Shown: positions 1 to 9,947 of the stretch, piece after piece
Layout: each line of letters starts with the position of its first letter
Position numbering within the stretch: position 1 is the first letter of the stretch
Origin: Corynebacterium sp. Marseille-P4321
GTDB lineage: Bacteria > Actinomycetota > Actinomycetes > Mycobacteriales > Mycobacteriaceae
Direction: 5' to 3'
NCBI RefSeq assembly: GCF_903645305.1
Contig: NZ_CAHJXO010000002.1
Location: 62,001-126,000 of the forward strand
Length of the DNA: 64,000 bases
Made by a program: the position numbers and the translations under genes
Notes under the pieces: model-generated
Database searches by the model: none
What the model was told of the DNA's origin: nothing
What the model saw: the letters and a program-made list of their open reading frames with translations, nothing else

Positions 1-67
1 ACGCCGCGATGGCTTCGTCTGCAGCCTTGTTCAGGCTCTCCTCGGTCAGTTCAATTTCGGTGCTCAC
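1..67 (-). CDS. pheS: Phenylalanyl-tRNA synthetase alpha subunit, N-terminus only
   Basis: Only the first 22 codons are in the window; the gene continues off the left edge. The complement from GTG at 67 reads V-S-T-E-I-E-L-T-E-E-S-L-N-K-A-A, which matches the usual corynebacterial PheS N-terminus (the start of the coiled-coil tRNA-binding arm). PheS pairs with PheT to charge tRNA-Phe with phenylalanine. An AAAGGTG ribosome-binding site lies about 12 bases upstream. The rRNA methyltransferase gene just upstream on the same strand is the common actinobacterial neighbour of pheST. The call rests on a short stretch plus this synteny. Confidence 0.75.
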   Translation of the reverse strand, partial: MSTEIELTEESLNKAADEAIAA

Positions 68-156
68 TGCACACCCGCACCTTTCATTGCCGGCTGCGAT
101 ACAAAACGGTGACAAGCATACCTGCGCACCCCGACACGGTCCGAAGGGATCTCCCT

Positions 157-966
157 TTATCCGCCCAGCGCCTTCGAGGACTCCCAGAGACATATCGCGG
201 CAGCCGTGGCGAGGTTGAGCGACTCCGCGGAGCCTTTGATCGGGATGGTCACACGGCGGTCGCACGCCGCCTCGATGACTTCGTGCAGCCCGTGGGCTTC
301 GTTGCCGAACAGCCAGGCCGTCGGCTGCGTCAGTACGTCGCCGGGTTCTGCCAGGGAGGTTTCGCCGTCGATGGAGGTGGCTAACGTCGATAAGCCTGCT
401 GCTCGAAGCTCACCCAACACCCGCCGCACGTCGCGGTCGCGCGCCACGGGGATCTGAAACAGCGAGCCCGCGGTCGAACGCACGACCTTCGGCGACTCCG
501 GATCGACGGTGTCACCGGCAAAGACGACGGCATCCGCGCCCACGGCATCCGCGATACGGATGATTGTGCCTGCATTGCCCGGGTCGGCAGTCTCCACGCA
601 CACCGCGACCAGCCGCGGCTTGCCCCTCAGGATCGAACCGACGCTCCACAACACCGGCTTGCACACCGCGAAAATGCCGGTGTGCGTCACCGTGTCCGCC
701 AGCGCGTCAGCGGCCTTGTCCGTGATCGCGTGCGTGTACACGTCCATGTAGCCGGCCGCGCGCACGATCTCCTCGAAGCGCTCCGCCGCGGCCTCGGTGA
801 CGAAAAGGTCGGTCGCCGCCCCCGTCGCCACAGCGGCCTCCACGGAGTTCTCCCCCTCCGCCAGGAAAGCTTTTGCTTTACGACGAGCTGCCGCCCTTTT
901 CAACTTCCCCGCATTCACCACCCGGGGCGTGCGCTCCGTGAACGGTTGCTCGAAATCCAAAGCCAT
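157..966 (-). CDS. SpoU/TrmH-family RNA 2'-O-methyltransferase
   Basis: A 269-residue protein with the arrangement of TrmH/SpoU enzymes, which transfer methyl from S-adenosylmethionine to ribose 2'-OH in rRNA or tRNA. The N-terminal third (NAGKLKRAAARRKAKAF, then a GENSVEAA-like stretch) is the L30e-like substrate-binding domain. The C-terminal half is the knotted SPOUT domain, with motif 1 DPGNAGTIIRIADAVGAD, motif 2 WLFGNEAHGL and motif 3 IPIKGSAESLNLATAAAI. I chose ATG 966 (M-A-L-D-F-E-Q); an in-frame ATG at 978 is the alternative. It lies between rplT and pheS on the same strand, the standard order in this group. The precise RNA target cannot be read from the sequence. Confidence 0.88.
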   Translation of the reverse strand: MALDFEQPFTERTPRVVNAGKLKRAAARRKAKAFLAEGENSVEAAVATGAATDLFVTEAAAERFEEIVRAAGYMDVYTHAITDKAADALADTVTHTGIFAVCKPVLWSVGSILRGKPRLVAVCVETADPGNAGTIIRIADAVGADAVVFAGDTVDPESPKVVRSTAGSLFQIPVARDRDVRRVLGELRAAGLSTLATSIDGETSLAEPGDVLTQPTAWLFGNEAHGLHEVIEAACDRRVTIPIKGSAESLNLATAAAICLWESSKALGG

Positions 967-1025
967 ACGCGAAACCATACCCCGGCACGCATGCTTGCCT
1001 GCGGCGCGTGGTAAACCTCTCCGAC

Positions 1026-1124
1026 ATGGAAACAACGTCGATGCTGCGCCCGGTGATACTCGTGCTCATCGGTTCTCTCGGCATCCAGTCCTCCGCCGTC
1101 ATCTCCTCCACAACTTTGCGGTAA
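1026..1124 (+). pseudogene. Possible remnant of a DMT/EamA-type transporter N-terminus
   Basis: An ATG frame reads M-E-T-T-S-M-L-R-P-V-I-L-V-L-I-G-S-L-G-I, continues Q-S-S-A-V-I-S-S-T, then hits a stop. The hydrophobic, small-residue-rich start resembles the first helix of EamA-type drug/metabolite permeases. Nothing recognisable follows downstream, so it would be a broken remnant. The 335-base gap 967-1301 has no intact gene. It could instead be a chance frame, so confidence is low. Confidence 0.3.
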
Positions 1125-1141
1125 CGCCAGGTGGTATATCT

Positions 1142-1185
1142 CGCTGAGCTCTTGTTGTGGAATACGAGAGAACAAGAGCTCGGCG
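1142..1185. repeat. Near-perfect 15-bp inverted repeat, 14-base loop
   Basis: The arms CGCTGAGCTCTTGTT (1142-1156) and AACAAGAGCTCGGCG (1171-1185) pair over 15 positions with a single G-T wobble. The loop is 14 bases. No T-run follows on either strand, so it is not a typical terminator. It lies between the rRNA methyltransferase and rplT, next to a possible transporter fragment. It could be an operator, an RNA processing hairpin or a relic of a mobile-element end. Confidence 0.6.
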
Positions 1186-1247
1186 AGCCGCAGATGTACA
1201 TGGGTAATCGGGCCGCGCACGCTGCCCACGCCCGCCATCAATGCGAA

Positions 1248-1284
1248 ACGCCCCGTCTCCACCGAAACGGCGGTGACGGGGCGT
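1248..1284 (-). terminator. Hairpin terminator downstream of rplT
   Basis: A 10-bp GC-rich stem, ACGCCCCGTC (1248-1257) with GACGGGGCGT (1275-1284), has an inner ACCG/CGGT extension. It sits 17 bases past the rplT stop. The T-run on the minus strand is weak (TTTCG). One copy of the dispersed 11-mer overlaps its right arm (1282-1292). Confidence 0.55.
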
Positions 1285-1301
1285 CGACAAGCTAAAGGCG
1301 C

Positions 1302-1688
1302 TTACGCAGCTGCCTTGGGAGCGTTGACATCCTCCGGCAGGGCGTTCTTGGCAACCTCGCAGATTGCGGAGAACGCCGCGAAGTCGTTGACAGCAAGATC
1401 GGCAAGGATCTTGCGGTCCACCTCAACCTCAGCCAGCTTCAGGCCGTGGATGAGGCGGTTGTAGGTGATGTCGTTCATGCGGGCAGCAGCGTTGATGCGC
1501 TGGATCCACAGCTTACGGAACTCGCTCTTGCGCTTGCGGCGGTCGCGGTATGCGTAGGTCTGGGAGTGCAGCCACTGCTCCTTGGCCTTGCGGTACAGGC
1601 GGGAACGCTGGCCGCGGTAGCCCTTTGCGGACTTCAGAATCGCGCGGCGCTTCTTCTTGGCGTTGACTGAACGCTTCACACGTGCCAT
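1302..1688 (-). CDS. rplT: Ribosomal protein L20
   Basis: A 128-residue, very basic protein beginning [15 protein letters not shown] and carrying the conserved [17 protein letters not shown] and [20 protein letters not shown] segments. L20 binds 23S rRNA early in 50S assembly. It is the last gene of the infC-rpmI-rplT operon, 57 bases after rpmI. In several bacteria L20 represses this operon by binding its mRNA leader; whether it does so here is not known. A hairpin follows the stop. Length and motifs are normal. Confidence 0.98.
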   Translation of the reverse strand: MARVKRSVNAKKKRRAILKSAKGYRGQRSRLYRKAKEQWLHSQTYAYRDRRKRKSEFRKLWIQRINAAARMNDITYNRLIHGLKLAEVEVDRKILADLAVNDFAAFSAICEVAKNALPEDVNAPKAAA

Positions 1689-1745
1689 GAGTCAAACTTC
1701 CTTTTCTTGGTTAAGAGTTGGGTGGTTGTTTAATCGGGGCAGTGC

Positions 1746-1940
1746 TTAGGACTGGCCGAGGAGGCGCTTCATGCGCTTGACGTCTGCCGGGGCGACATCG
1801 GTGGTGCCGGACAGCTTGCGGCGGCGCTTGGACGAGAGCTTCTCGTTCAGGTGGCGCTTACCAGCCTGCTCGCGGCGCAGCTTGCCCTTGCCGTTGACCT
1901 TGATGCGCTTGGCGGTGCCCTTGTGGGTCTTCTGCTTCAT
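1746..1940 (-). CDS. rpmI: Ribosomal protein L35
   Basis: A 64-residue basic protein beginning M-K-Q-K-T-H-K-G-T-A-K-R. It carries the LRREQAGKRHLNEKLSSK core and a short C-terminal tail typical of actinobacterial L35. It is a component of the 50S subunit. It lies 29 bases downstream of infC and 57 bases upstream of rplT on the same strand, the classic three-gene operon. Nothing is unusual apart from its dependence on the infC leader for expression. Confidence 0.97.
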   Translation of the reverse strand: MKQKTHKGTAKRIKVNGKGKLRREQAGKRHLNEKLSSKRRRKLSGTTDVAPADVKRMKRLLGQS

Positions 1941-1969
1941 TGTGAAAGCCCTTCAGAGTTGTATGCGTT

Positions 1970-2491
<522 letters not shown>

Positions 2492-2566
2492 GAGAACACT
2501 CCTAGAGATGCGAAAAGAAACAATGTTGTCCGCTCCACGGGCCCCAATCCGGGCGGATCCCACACG

Positions 2567-2598
2567 AAAAACCCGCCGACCGAATCTTGGTTGGCGGG
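2567..2598 (-). terminator. Attenuator-like terminator in the infC leader
   Basis: On the minus strand a 10-bp stem, CCCGCCAACC pairing with GGTCGGCGGG across a 7-base loop, is followed at once by TTTTTCGTG. This is an intrinsic terminator about 75 bases upstream of the infC start and downstream of any plausible promoter. No gene ends here, so premature termination control of infC-rpmI-rplT is the simplest reading. I did not establish an antiterminator pairing. Confidence 0.7.
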
Positions 2599-2771
2599 AG
2601 ATCGTCCTTGGCGCTCCGGACACACATCCCGTGCGACCGGTTCACCGTTGACCCGTATCCAACTCCCCCGTGAAGGTTGAGCGGCTTGGGGTGGGATTCA
2701 CTCCACTTGCGGCCCGCACGCCGAAAAACGGCGCACTGGGCGGTGTGCCAAGGACATTAACACGCCAGCTT

Positions 2772-5627
2772 TTAATTCACCAAAACGTCCTTGAGAAACT
2801 CGCCGGTGAACGAGCCGTCGACATCGGCTACATCCTCCGGTGTCCCCTCTGCGACGACGGTGCCGCCGCCGGCACCACCTTCCGGCCCCATGTCGATAAT
2901 CCAGTCCGCGGACTTGATTACGTCCAGATTGTGCTCGATGACCAGGACGGTGTTGCCCTTCTCCACGAGCCCGTTGAGTACGAGCATGAGCTTACGGATG
3001 TCCTCGAAGTGCAGGCCGGTCGTCGGCTCGTCCAGGATGTAGATCGTGCGGCCGTTGGAGCGCTTCTGCAGCTCGGCGGCCAGCTTCACGCGCTGCGCCT
3101 CCCCGCCAGACAGAGTCGTGGCGGACTGTCCAAGGCGCACGTAGCCCAGGCCAACGTCGACAAGCGTTTGCAAATACCGGTGGATCGAGGTGACGGGCTC
3201 GAAGAACTCGGCGGCCTCGGAGATTGGCATCTCAAGCACCTCGGCGATGTTCTTGCCCTTGTAGCGCACCTCGAGCGTTTCGCGGTTATAGCGGGCGCCG
3301 CCGCACACTTCGCATGGTACGTAGACGTCGGGCAGGAAGTTCATCTCGATCTTGATGGTGCCGTCGCCGTGGCACGCCTCGCAGCGGCCCCCCTTGACGT
3401 TGAAGGAGAAGCGACCGGCCTTATAACCGCGTACTTTCGCCTCCTGGGTCTCGGCGAAGAGGTTGCGGATCTTGTCGAACACGCCGGTGTACGTCGCCGG
3501 ATTCGACCGCGGCGTGCGACCGATCGGGCTTTGGTCCACCTGCACGAGCTTGTCCAGGTGCTCCAGCCCTTCGACCTTTTTCACGCGTCCCGGCACTTGG
3601 CGTGCACCGTTGAGCTGGTTGGCCAGGGTTTTCGCGAGGATCTGGTTCACCAGCGTCGATTTGCCGGACCCGGACACGCCCGTCACGGCGACGAGCACGC
3701 CGAGCGGAATATCCACGCTCACGTTGTCCAGGTTGTTCTCCCGAGCGCCGGTGACATGGAGCATGCGTTGCTTATCGACGTCGCGCCTGCTGTCCGGCAC
3801 CTCAATCTTCTTCTTGCCGGACAGGTAGTCGCCCGTGACGGAGTTCTTCGCTTTCAGGATGCCCTTCGGGGTGCCCTGGTAGACCACTTCCCCTCCGTAC
3901 TCGCCGGCGCCGGGTCCGATGTCGATGAGCCAGTCCGCCTCGCGGATCGTGTCTTCGTCGTGCTCCACCACCACGAGCGTGTTGCCCAGGTCGCGCAACT
4001 TCTTCAGGGTGGTGATCAGGCGCTGGTTATCGCGCTGGTGCAGGCCGATCGACGGCTCGTCGAGGACGTAGAGCACGCCAGCCAGACCGGAACCGATCTG
4101 GGTGGCAAGGCGGATGCGCTGCGCCTCGCCGCCGGACAGTGTCCCGGCGGAGCGCGCGAGTGTGAGGTAGCTCAAGCCCACGTCCAGTAGGAAGTGCAGA
4201 CGCGCCTGGATTTCGCGCAGCACGGCGCCCGCGATCATCTCCTCGCGGTAGCCCAAGACGAGGTTGTCCAGGTACTCCGAGGCGTCCTCGATGGACAGCT
4301 GGGTCAGCCCCGCGATGGACAGCTCCCCGTGCGTGGTGGACTCCAGCCGCACCGCGAGAATCTCCGGCTTCAGGCGCGCACCTTCGCACACCGGGCAAGG
4401 CACCTCGCGGGTGTAGGCGAGCAGGCGCTCCTTCTGGGTGTCGGATTCCGCCTGCTCCATCTTGCGATCCAAGTAGCCCACGATGCCCTCGTACGCCGCG
4501 GTGTAGCCGCGCTGGCGCCCGTAGCGATTCTTGTACCGCACGGAGACCTTCGTCTTGGAGCCGTGCACGAGGTGCTTTTGCTGCGTCTTGGTCAGCGAGC
4601 TAAACGGCGCGTGGGCGTCGAAGCCCTCCTCCGCGGCAAACGCTTCGACGAGCTTGGTGAAGTACTTCTTGTTCGGGCTGGAGTTCCACGGCTGGAACGC
4701 GTCCACGGCGGGAGCGTCCGGGTCCGGAATCACCAAGTCGATGTCCACCTCTTTGCGCACGCCGATGCCGTCGCACGCCGGGCAGGCACCGAAGGGCGAG
4801 TTGAAGGAGAACGCGCGCGGCTCGTACTCCTCTATGTTGAGCTTGTGCCCGTTCGGGCAGGCCATCTTTTCGCTGAAGATCTGCACGCGCTCCGGATCGT
4901 CCGCGTCCAGGTCCACGAAGTCGAAGCCCACCAGACCGTCGGCGAGCTTGAGCGCCGTCTCCACGGAGTCCGTGAGTCGCTGCTTCTGGCTGGCTTTGAC
5001 GGTGAGGCGGTCAACCACCACGTCGATGTCGTGCTTGATTTGCTTCTCCAGCTTCGGCGGGTCGGTGAGCTGGTAGGTCTCCCCGTCAACGTTGACACGC
5101 GCATAGCCCTGCGATGACAGGTCCGCAAATAGGTCCTGGAACTCGCCCTTGCGCTTGCGCACGATCGGCGCGAGCACTTGAAATTTGGTGCGCTCCTCCA
5201 GCTCGAGGACGCGGTCGACGATCTGCTGCGGGGTCTGGCGGTCGATCACCGCGTCGCACTCCGGGCAGTGCGGGGTGCCCGCACGCGAGTACAGCAGACG
5301 CAGATAGTCGTAGATCTCGGTGATGGTGCCCACGGTCGAGCGCGGGTTGCGGTTCGTGGATTTCTGGTCAATGGACACCGCGGGGGAAAGCCCGTCGATG
5401 TAATCCACGTCCGGCTTGTCCATCTGACCCAAGAACATGCGGGCGTAGGACGACAGGGACTCCACGTAGCGGCGCTGCCCCTCGGCGAAGATGGTGTCGA
5501 ATGCCAGCGAGGATTTGCCGGATCCGGACAGGCCCGTGAATACGGCCATCTTGTCGCGAGGCAGTTCGACGTCGATGCCTCTGAGGTTGTGTTGGCGCGC
5601 GCCGCGCACTGTCAGCTTTTCGGCCAC
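2772..5627 (-). CDS. uvrA: Excinuclease ABC subunit A
   Basis: A 951-residue UvrA, the damage-sensing ATPase of nucleotide excision repair, which loads UvrB onto lesions. GTG 5627 ([10 protein letters not shown]) is the start, because family homology begins there and AGGAC lies about 8 bases upstream. Two ABC modules are visible. The first Walker A is GLSGSGKSS (Lys38) and the second [10 protein letters not shown]; signatures are [12 protein letters not shown] and [12 protein letters not shown]. Zinc-binding cysteines include ACPACDG and the [14 protein letters not shown] pair. The first zinc module shows CPNGH where many UvrAs have CPxCG. uvrB lies 5 kb away on the same strand. It is divergent from the metallo-hydrolase gene. 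Confidence 0.98.
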   Translation of the reverse strand: MAEKLTVRGARQHNLRGIDVELPRDKMAVFTGLSGSGKSSLAFDTIFAEGQRRYVESLSSYARMFLGQMDKPDVDYIDGLSPAVSIDQKSTNRNPRSTVGTITEIYDYLRLLYSRAGTPHCPECDAVIDRQTPQQIVDRVLELEERTKFQVLAPIVRKRKGEFQDLFADLSSQGYARVNVDGETYQLTDPPKLEKQIKHDIDVVVDRLTVKASQKQRLTDSVETALKLADGLVGFDFVDLDADDPERVQIFSEKMACPNGHKLNIEEYEPRAFSFNSPFGACPACDGIGVRKEVDIDLVIPDPDAPAVDAFQPWNSSPNKKYFTKLVEAFAAEEGFDAHAPFSSLTKTQQKHLVHGSKTKVSVRYKNRYGRQRGYTAAYEGIVGYLDRKMEQAESDTQKERLLAYTREVPCPVCEGARLKPEILAVRLESTTHGELSIAGLTQLSIEDASEYLDNLVLGYREEMIAGAVLREIQARLHFLLDVGLSYLTLARSAGTLSGGEAQRIRLATQIGSGLAGVLYVLDEPSIGLHQRDNQRLITTLKKLRDLGNTLVVVEHDEDTIREADWLIDIGPGAGEYGGEVVYQGTPKGILKAKNSVTGDYLSGKKKIEVPDSRRDVDKQRMLHVTGARENNLDNVSVDIPLGVLVAVTGVSGSGKSTLVNQILAKTLANQLNGARQVPGRVKKVEGLEHLDKLVQVDQSPIGRTPRSNPATYTGVFDKIRNLFAETQEAKVRGYKAGRFSFNVKGGRCEACHGDGTIKIEMNFLPDVYVPCEVCGGARYNRETLEVRYKGKNIAEVLEMPISEAAEFFEPVTSIHRYLQTLVDVGLGYVRLGQSATTLSGGEAQRVKLAAELQKRSNGRTIYILDEPTTGLHFEDIRKLMLVLNGLVEKGNTVLVIEHNLDVIKSADWIIDMGPEGGAGGGTVVAEGTPEDVADVDGSFTGEFLKDVLVN

Positions 5628-5719
5628 GTGATGTCGTCCTTTAGTCGTCGTGAAGAATGCTCCCAAAAACCTACCAACCGCCCCCGACACGCAGATATTC
5701 CGCGACTACCCTTTAACGC

Positions 5720-6322
5720 ATGACGAACGACCTGACACTGCACCAGATTTCTGTGTCCAGCATGGACAACAACTGCTACTTGATCGCCTCCGGGGAGCAG
5801 GGCTTGCTTATCGACGCTGCCGATGACGCACCTGCCATCCTCCAGATGGCGCAGGACGCAGGCGTGGAGATCGTGGCCGTGCTGACCACCCACCGCCACT
5901 TGGACCACCACCGCGCGCTGCGCGAGGTGCTGAAGACAACCGGCGCGAAGCACTACAAGCCGTACCTCGACGCACCCGCCATCCCTGCCGATGCTGAGGT
6001 GGAACTCAAAGACGGCGATACCGTCACGTTCGGTGAGCACCGCTTCCCCATCCACATCCTGCGCGGCCACACCCCCGGCGGGGCGTGCCTGGTGGCGGAG
6101 ATCGACGGCACCATCAACCTCTTCGTGGGCGACTCGCTGTTTCCCGGCGGGCTGGGCAAGACAAGCACCGAGGGCGAGTTCGTTCGGCTGTTCAATGATG
6201 TGAAGGAGAAGCTTTTCGACGTGTACTCGGACGACGCAATTGTGCGCCCCGGACACGGCGATCCGACGACGCTCGGCCAGGAACGCCCGAAGCTCGACGA
6301 GTGGTTTGAGCGCCGCTGGTAA
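5720..6322 (+). CDS. Metallo-beta-lactamase-fold hydrolase (glyoxalase II-like)
   Basis: A 200-residue MBL-fold protein with the metal signature T-H-R-H-L-D-H-H near residue 57, then HTPGG, a GDSLFPGGLG segment with its metal aspartate, and a C-terminal PGHGDPT. These give the usual dinuclear metal site of the GloB-like branch, which hydrolyses thioesters such as S-acyl thiols. Corynebacteria use mycothiol rather than glutathione, so a glutathione substrate is unlikely. It is cytoplasmic, with no signal peptide. It sits divergent from uvrA, a conserved corynebacterial pairing, with a 92-base gap. The exact substrate is unknown. Confidence 0.88.
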   Translation: MTNDLTLHQISVSSMDNNCYLIASGEQGLLIDAADDAPAILQMAQDAGVEIVAVLTTHRHLDHHRALREVLKTTGAKHYKPYLDAPAIPADAEVELKDGDTVTFGEHRFPIHILRGHTPGGACLVAEIDGTINLFVGDSLFPGGLGKTSTEGEFVRLFNDVKEKLFDVYSDDAIVRPGHGDPTTLGQERPKLDEWFERRW

Positions 6323-6408
6323 TTTGCCGGGCCCACCCCCGCAAAACGCTTTTTGGCTACTATGGTGGGCAGCATTTTCAGCTATAAAGTAAGGACTTGA
6401 CTAGGAAT

Positions 6409-7533
6409 ATGATCCGTAAAATTGCACGTCCGATGCTTGCTTCGGTCTACGTGATCGACGGCGTCGAGACTCTGTTGAACCCCGCAGGCCACAAAGAGTC
6501 TGCGGATACCGTATTGAAGAAGGTCCGCGCAGCTGTGCCGCGCGAGTACCGCAGCCTGCTGCCGAAGGACCCGGAGACCGCCGCACAGATCGTCGGCGGC
6601 GTGAAGGCTGGCGCCGGTACCATGTTCGCGCTGGGCAAGGCCCCGCGCACCGCTGCGGCCTTGCTCACCGCGACCGCCATTCCGAGCATTGTTGGCCGCC
6701 ACGCCTTCTGGGAGGCGCAGGACGACGAGGAGCGCACACGCCGCCGCACCGGCGCGCTGACGGACCTCGGCCTCGCTGGCGGCGTGCTGCTGGCCACCGT
6801 GGACACCGACGGTAAGCCGGACATGAAGTGGCGCGCACAGAACGCCGCGAAGACCGCCCAGAAGAACGTCAAGGCTGCCCTGCCGGGCAAGTCGGAGACC
6901 GAGAAGGCGCTGAACAAGGCGGGCGACTGGTTCTCCGACGCGAGCGACCAGGTCACCGATTACATCGACGACAACAAGGACGACTGGAAGAAGACAGCGT
7001 CCAAGGCTGGCGACCGGGCTGGAGATTTCTTCTCCGACGCGAAGAAGCAGACCTCTAAGTTCCTGTCTGAGGCGGGCGACTGGCTGGACGACGCCACCGA
7101 CGACCTGCAGGACAGCTACGAGGACCTGAAGCCGAGCAAGTACCAGCAGTTCAAGGCGAAGCGCAAGGTCAACGGCGCTATCGGCGACGCGCAGGATTGG
7201 GCCGAGGACGCTTGGGACAACATCACCCCGTCCAAGCTGGACAAGTTCAAGGCGAAGCGCAAGGTCAACAGCGTTGTCGGCGACCTGCAGGACCAGCTGG
7301 ACGACCTTGGCCCCTCCGGCCTGGACAAGTTCCGCGCAAAGCGCAAGGTGAACAAGGCTTCCTCTAAGGCGCAGGACGCGGCGCAGGATGCTATCGACAA
7401 CCTGCAGGACGCTTGGGACAAGCTGGACGCTTCCCCGTCCTGGTGGCAGAAGCGTAAGTGGAAGAAGCGCGCCAACAAGGCTGAGAAGAAGGCGAAGAAG
7501 GCCGTGAAGAAGGCACAGAAGAAGCTCGGCTAA
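6409..7533 (+). CDS. DoxX-family membrane protein with repetitive charged tail
   Basis: 374 residues from ATG 6409. A TTG at 6397 is in frame, but homology starts M-I-R-K-I-A-R-P-M-L-A-S. Residues 1 to about 140 form a DoxX-like membrane domain (VYVIDGVETLLNP, then a glycine/alanine-rich helix and AIPSIVGRHAFWEAQ). From about 145 on the protein is hydrophilic, rich in Asp, Lys and Trp, with helical repeats. F-K/R-A-K-R-K-V-N recurs at residues 248, 280 and 308, and D-W-hydrophobic-D-D-A elements lie between them. A lysine-rich end (WKKRANKAEKKAKKAVKK) closes it. The tail probably forms amphipathic helices or a coiled coil on one face of the membrane. Function unknown. Confidence 0.8.
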   Translation: MIRKIARPMLASVYVIDGVETLLNPAGHKESADTVLKKVRAAVPREYRSLLPKDPETAAQIVGGVKAGAGTMFALGKAPRTAAALLTATAIPSIVGRHAFWEAQDDEERTRRRTGALTDLGLAGGVLLATVDTDGKPDMKWRAQNAAKTAQKNVKAALPGKSETEKALNKAGDWFSDASDQVTDYIDDNKDDWKKTASKAGDRAGDFFSDAKKQTSKFLSEAGDWLDDATDDLQDSYEDLKPSKYQQFKAKRKVNGAIGDAQDWAEDAWDNITPSKLDKFKAKRKVNSVVGDLQDQLDDLGPSGLDKFRAKRKVNKASSKAQDAAQDAIDNLQDAWDKLDASPSWWQKRKWKKRANKAEKKAKKAVKKAQKKLG

Positions 7534-7655
7534 TCTGCCAGCCTTTCAAACACCATCTACGCGTTCGGCCCCGAGCCTGGGAATACCACCCGGCTCGGGG
7601 TCGTTCTTGTGGGGACATGCTTCTTGCCCCACCACCAGAAGAAGGAGGATCGCGG

Positions 7656-9947
7656 GTGCCGAACACTCCCCGCCCCCGACAGCACACCAGCGAGCAAGGC
7701 GCAGATGAGCACCGCAACGAGCACCGCGCCGACGAGGCGCAGCGCCTCGCGGCGGAGCAGGGCTACGTCGACATGCTCTTCGGCCACCTGGACGCAGAGG
7801 TCGCCGGGGCCCAGCAGCGCCTCGAGGCGGTACAGCGCGACGTAGACCCGGATAATCCGGACGCGGACGCGTTGGTGCGCCGCGAGACCGAGTACCACGG
7901 CCTTAACGCGAAGCTGGATGCGCTCAATGTTGCGGAGACCGGGCTGGTGTTCGGCCGGATCGACGTGGAAGATCCGGATCCGGAAACATCTGTGCCGGGG
8001 CGCCCGGATTTGGAGCGGCGCTACATCGGCCGCATGGGCATCGACGACAGGCAGGAGGATTACCGCACGTTGCTGCTCGACTGGCGTGCGCCGATGGCGC
8101 GCCCGTTCTACCTGGCCACCACTGCGCACCCGGAGGGCGTTGAGACGCGCCGCAACATCCGCATGCGCGGCCGCACGGTCACCGCGGTGGACGACGAGGT
8201 GCTCTCGGGCGACTACATGGACACGGCGACCTCGGACGTGGGTAGCGAGGCGGCGTTGCGTCGTGCGATGAACGCCGCTCGCACCGGCTACATGCAGTCC
8301 ATCGTGGAGACGATCCAGCGTGAGCAGGACGAGATCATCCGCGACCCCACCCGAGGCGTGATGGTGGTCCAGGGCGGCCCGGGCACAGGTAAGACCGCTG
8401 TGGCGCTGCACCGCATCGCCTACCTGCTGTACACGTGGCGCGAGCAGCTGACCCGCACCGGTGTGCTCGTGGTGGGCCCGAACGCGACGTTTTTGGAGTA
8501 CATCTCTCGCGTGCTGCCGGAGCTCGGCGAGACCGGAGTGGTGCTTTCCACCGCAGCTGAGCTGGTGCCCGGTTTCTCCCCCGCTGGCGCCGACACCGTC
8601 GCGGCGCGCGAGGTGAAGGGGTCTGAGGAAATGGTGACCATCCTCAAGCGCGCGGTGCAGCAGCACGAGACGCTGCCGGATGCTCCGGTGCGCGTGACGG
8701 TGGACTCTGTGGAGATCTTCGCTACGCCCGCGATGGTCAAGGCTGCCCGCACCCGCGCCCGCCGTTCACGCAAGCCCCACAACCAGGCCCGCGCGGTGTT
8801 CGCCGAGGAGCTCACGCAGCTGCTCGCCCAGGCGCTAGCGACGCGGATCGGTGAGGATCCGCTCGGGGGCCCGAACCTCCTCTCAGCTGCGGATGTAGAC
8901 CAGCTGCACGACGATCTGGCGGAGGATCCGCAGGTGCAGAAGCTTATCGACGATCACTTCCCCGAGCTCGACCCGGTTGAGGTGCTGCAAGGTTTCCTGG
9001 GCAGCCGCGATGCAATTGCAGAAGCGGCGAAGGACTACGACGATTACACCCGCGACGCCCTCTACCGCGCGCCCGGCTCGGACTTCAGCGACGCTGACAC
9101 GGCGCTTGTCGACGAGCTCGCAGTGCTCATCGGAACAGTGGACCCCGAGGAGCAACGTCGCAGAGAGGAAGCGCAGTGGCGCGCGCAAGTCGCGGAGGCC
9201 GAGGACGCGCTGGACATTTTGGCCTCTTCCGAATCCACGGACAACGACGACGACCAGTTCGAGGCCGAGATCCTTTCCGCGGCCGACGTGATCGACGCGG
9301 AAACGCTGGCCAGCCGCCAGCGCGCGACCGACAGCCGCTCGACCGCGCAACGGGCGCGCGCGGACCACACCTGGGCCTACGGCCACGTGATTGTGGACGA
9401 GGCGCAGGAGCTCTCCCCCATGGAGTGGCGGATGGTGTTTCGCCGCTGCCCGTCGCGTTGGATGACGCTGGTCGGCGACACTGCCCAGACGTCTTCCCCC
9501 GCAGGCGTGGACAGCTGGGAGGACGCGCTGGCACCATTCGTCGCGCACCGCTTCCGCCTGCACGAGCTCACGGTGAACTACCGCACCCCGAAGGAGATCA
9601 TGGCGCTCGCCGACCGCGTTCTCGCGCAGATTGATCCGGACGCCACGCCCGCGACGGCGATCCGCTCCTCCGGCACACCGGTGTGTGTGCTTGAGGCGGG
9701 TGCGAACGCGGACGCCATCGTCGATAAGCAGTTGCCCGACGGCCTCACTGCAGTGATCGACGCCGCCAACGTTGGCGAAATGAAGGGCCTGGAGTTCGAC
9801 CACGTGGTGCTGGTGGAGCCCCAAAACCTAGTAGAGGCCTCGCCACAGGGGTGGCAAGACCTCTACGTCGCCGTCACTAGGGCCACGCAGACCCTCACGG
9901 TGGTCGGGGAAATGCCGGCCGAGCTGGCCGGCGGGGGCACCGCTTAG
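7656..9947 (+). CDS. helR: HelD/HelR-type RNA polymerase recycling helicase
   Basis: 763 residues; GTG 7656 is chosen because AAGGAGG lies 7 bases upstream. It has the superfamily I (UvrD-like) fold: Walker A GGPGTGKT at residues 240-247 with AVALHRIAYLLY, a VIVDEAQELSPMEWRM motif II, then VGDTAQT and VNYRTPKEIM. The C-terminal motif KGLEFDHVVLV and YVAVTRATQ close the ATPase. The long N-terminal arm (AAEQGYVDMLFGHLDAEV) and the insertion between the halves are typical of HelD/HelR, which pries stalled or rifampicin-bound RNA polymerase off DNA. The gene overlaps the convergent Usp gene by 4 bases. A plain DNA helicase role cannot be excluded. Confidence 0.82.
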   Translation: MPNTPRPRQHTSEQGADEHRNEHRADEAQRLAAEQGYVDMLFGHLDAEVAGAQQRLEAVQRDVDPDNPDADALVRRETEYHGLNAKLDALNVAETGLVFGRIDVEDPDPETSVPGRPDLERRYIGRMGIDDRQEDYRTLLLDWRAPMARPFYLATTAHPEGVETRRNIRMRGRTVTAVDDEVLSGDYMDTATSDVGSEAALRRAMNAARTGYMQSIVETIQREQDEIIRDPTRGVMVVQGGPGTGKTAVALHRIAYLLYTWREQLTRTGVLVVGPNATFLEYISRVLPELGETGVVLSTAAELVPGFSPAGADTVAAREVKGSEEMVTILKRAVQQHETLPDAPVRVTVDSVEIFATPAMVKAARTRARRSRKPHNQARAVFAEELTQLLAQALATRIGEDPLGGPNLLSAADVDQLHDDLAEDPQVQKLIDDHFPELDPVEVLQGFLGSRDAIAEAAKDYDDYTRDALYRAPGSDFSDADTALVDELAVLIGTVDPEEQRRREEAQWRAQVAEAEDALDILASSESTDNDDDQFEAEILSAADVIDAETLASRQRATDSRSTAQRARADHTWAYGHVIVDEAQELSPMEWRMVFRRCPSRWMTLVGDTAQTSSPAGVDSWEDALAPFVAHRFRLHELTVNYRTPKEIMALADRVLAQIDPDATPATAIRSSGTPVCVLEAGANADAIVDKQLPDGLTAVIDAANVGEMKGLEFDHVVLVEPQNLVEASPQGWQDLYVAVTRATQTLTVVGEMPAELAGGGTA

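Noticed and set aside
2700..2760. Terminator after uvrA at the CGCCG-TTTTT-CGGCG hairpin
   Set aside because: The T-run is the loop, not the tail, so it is not an intrinsic terminator.
2670..4190. 506-codon plus-strand frame antisense to uvrA
   Set aside because: Shadow of uvrA codon bias, with no recognisable domain.
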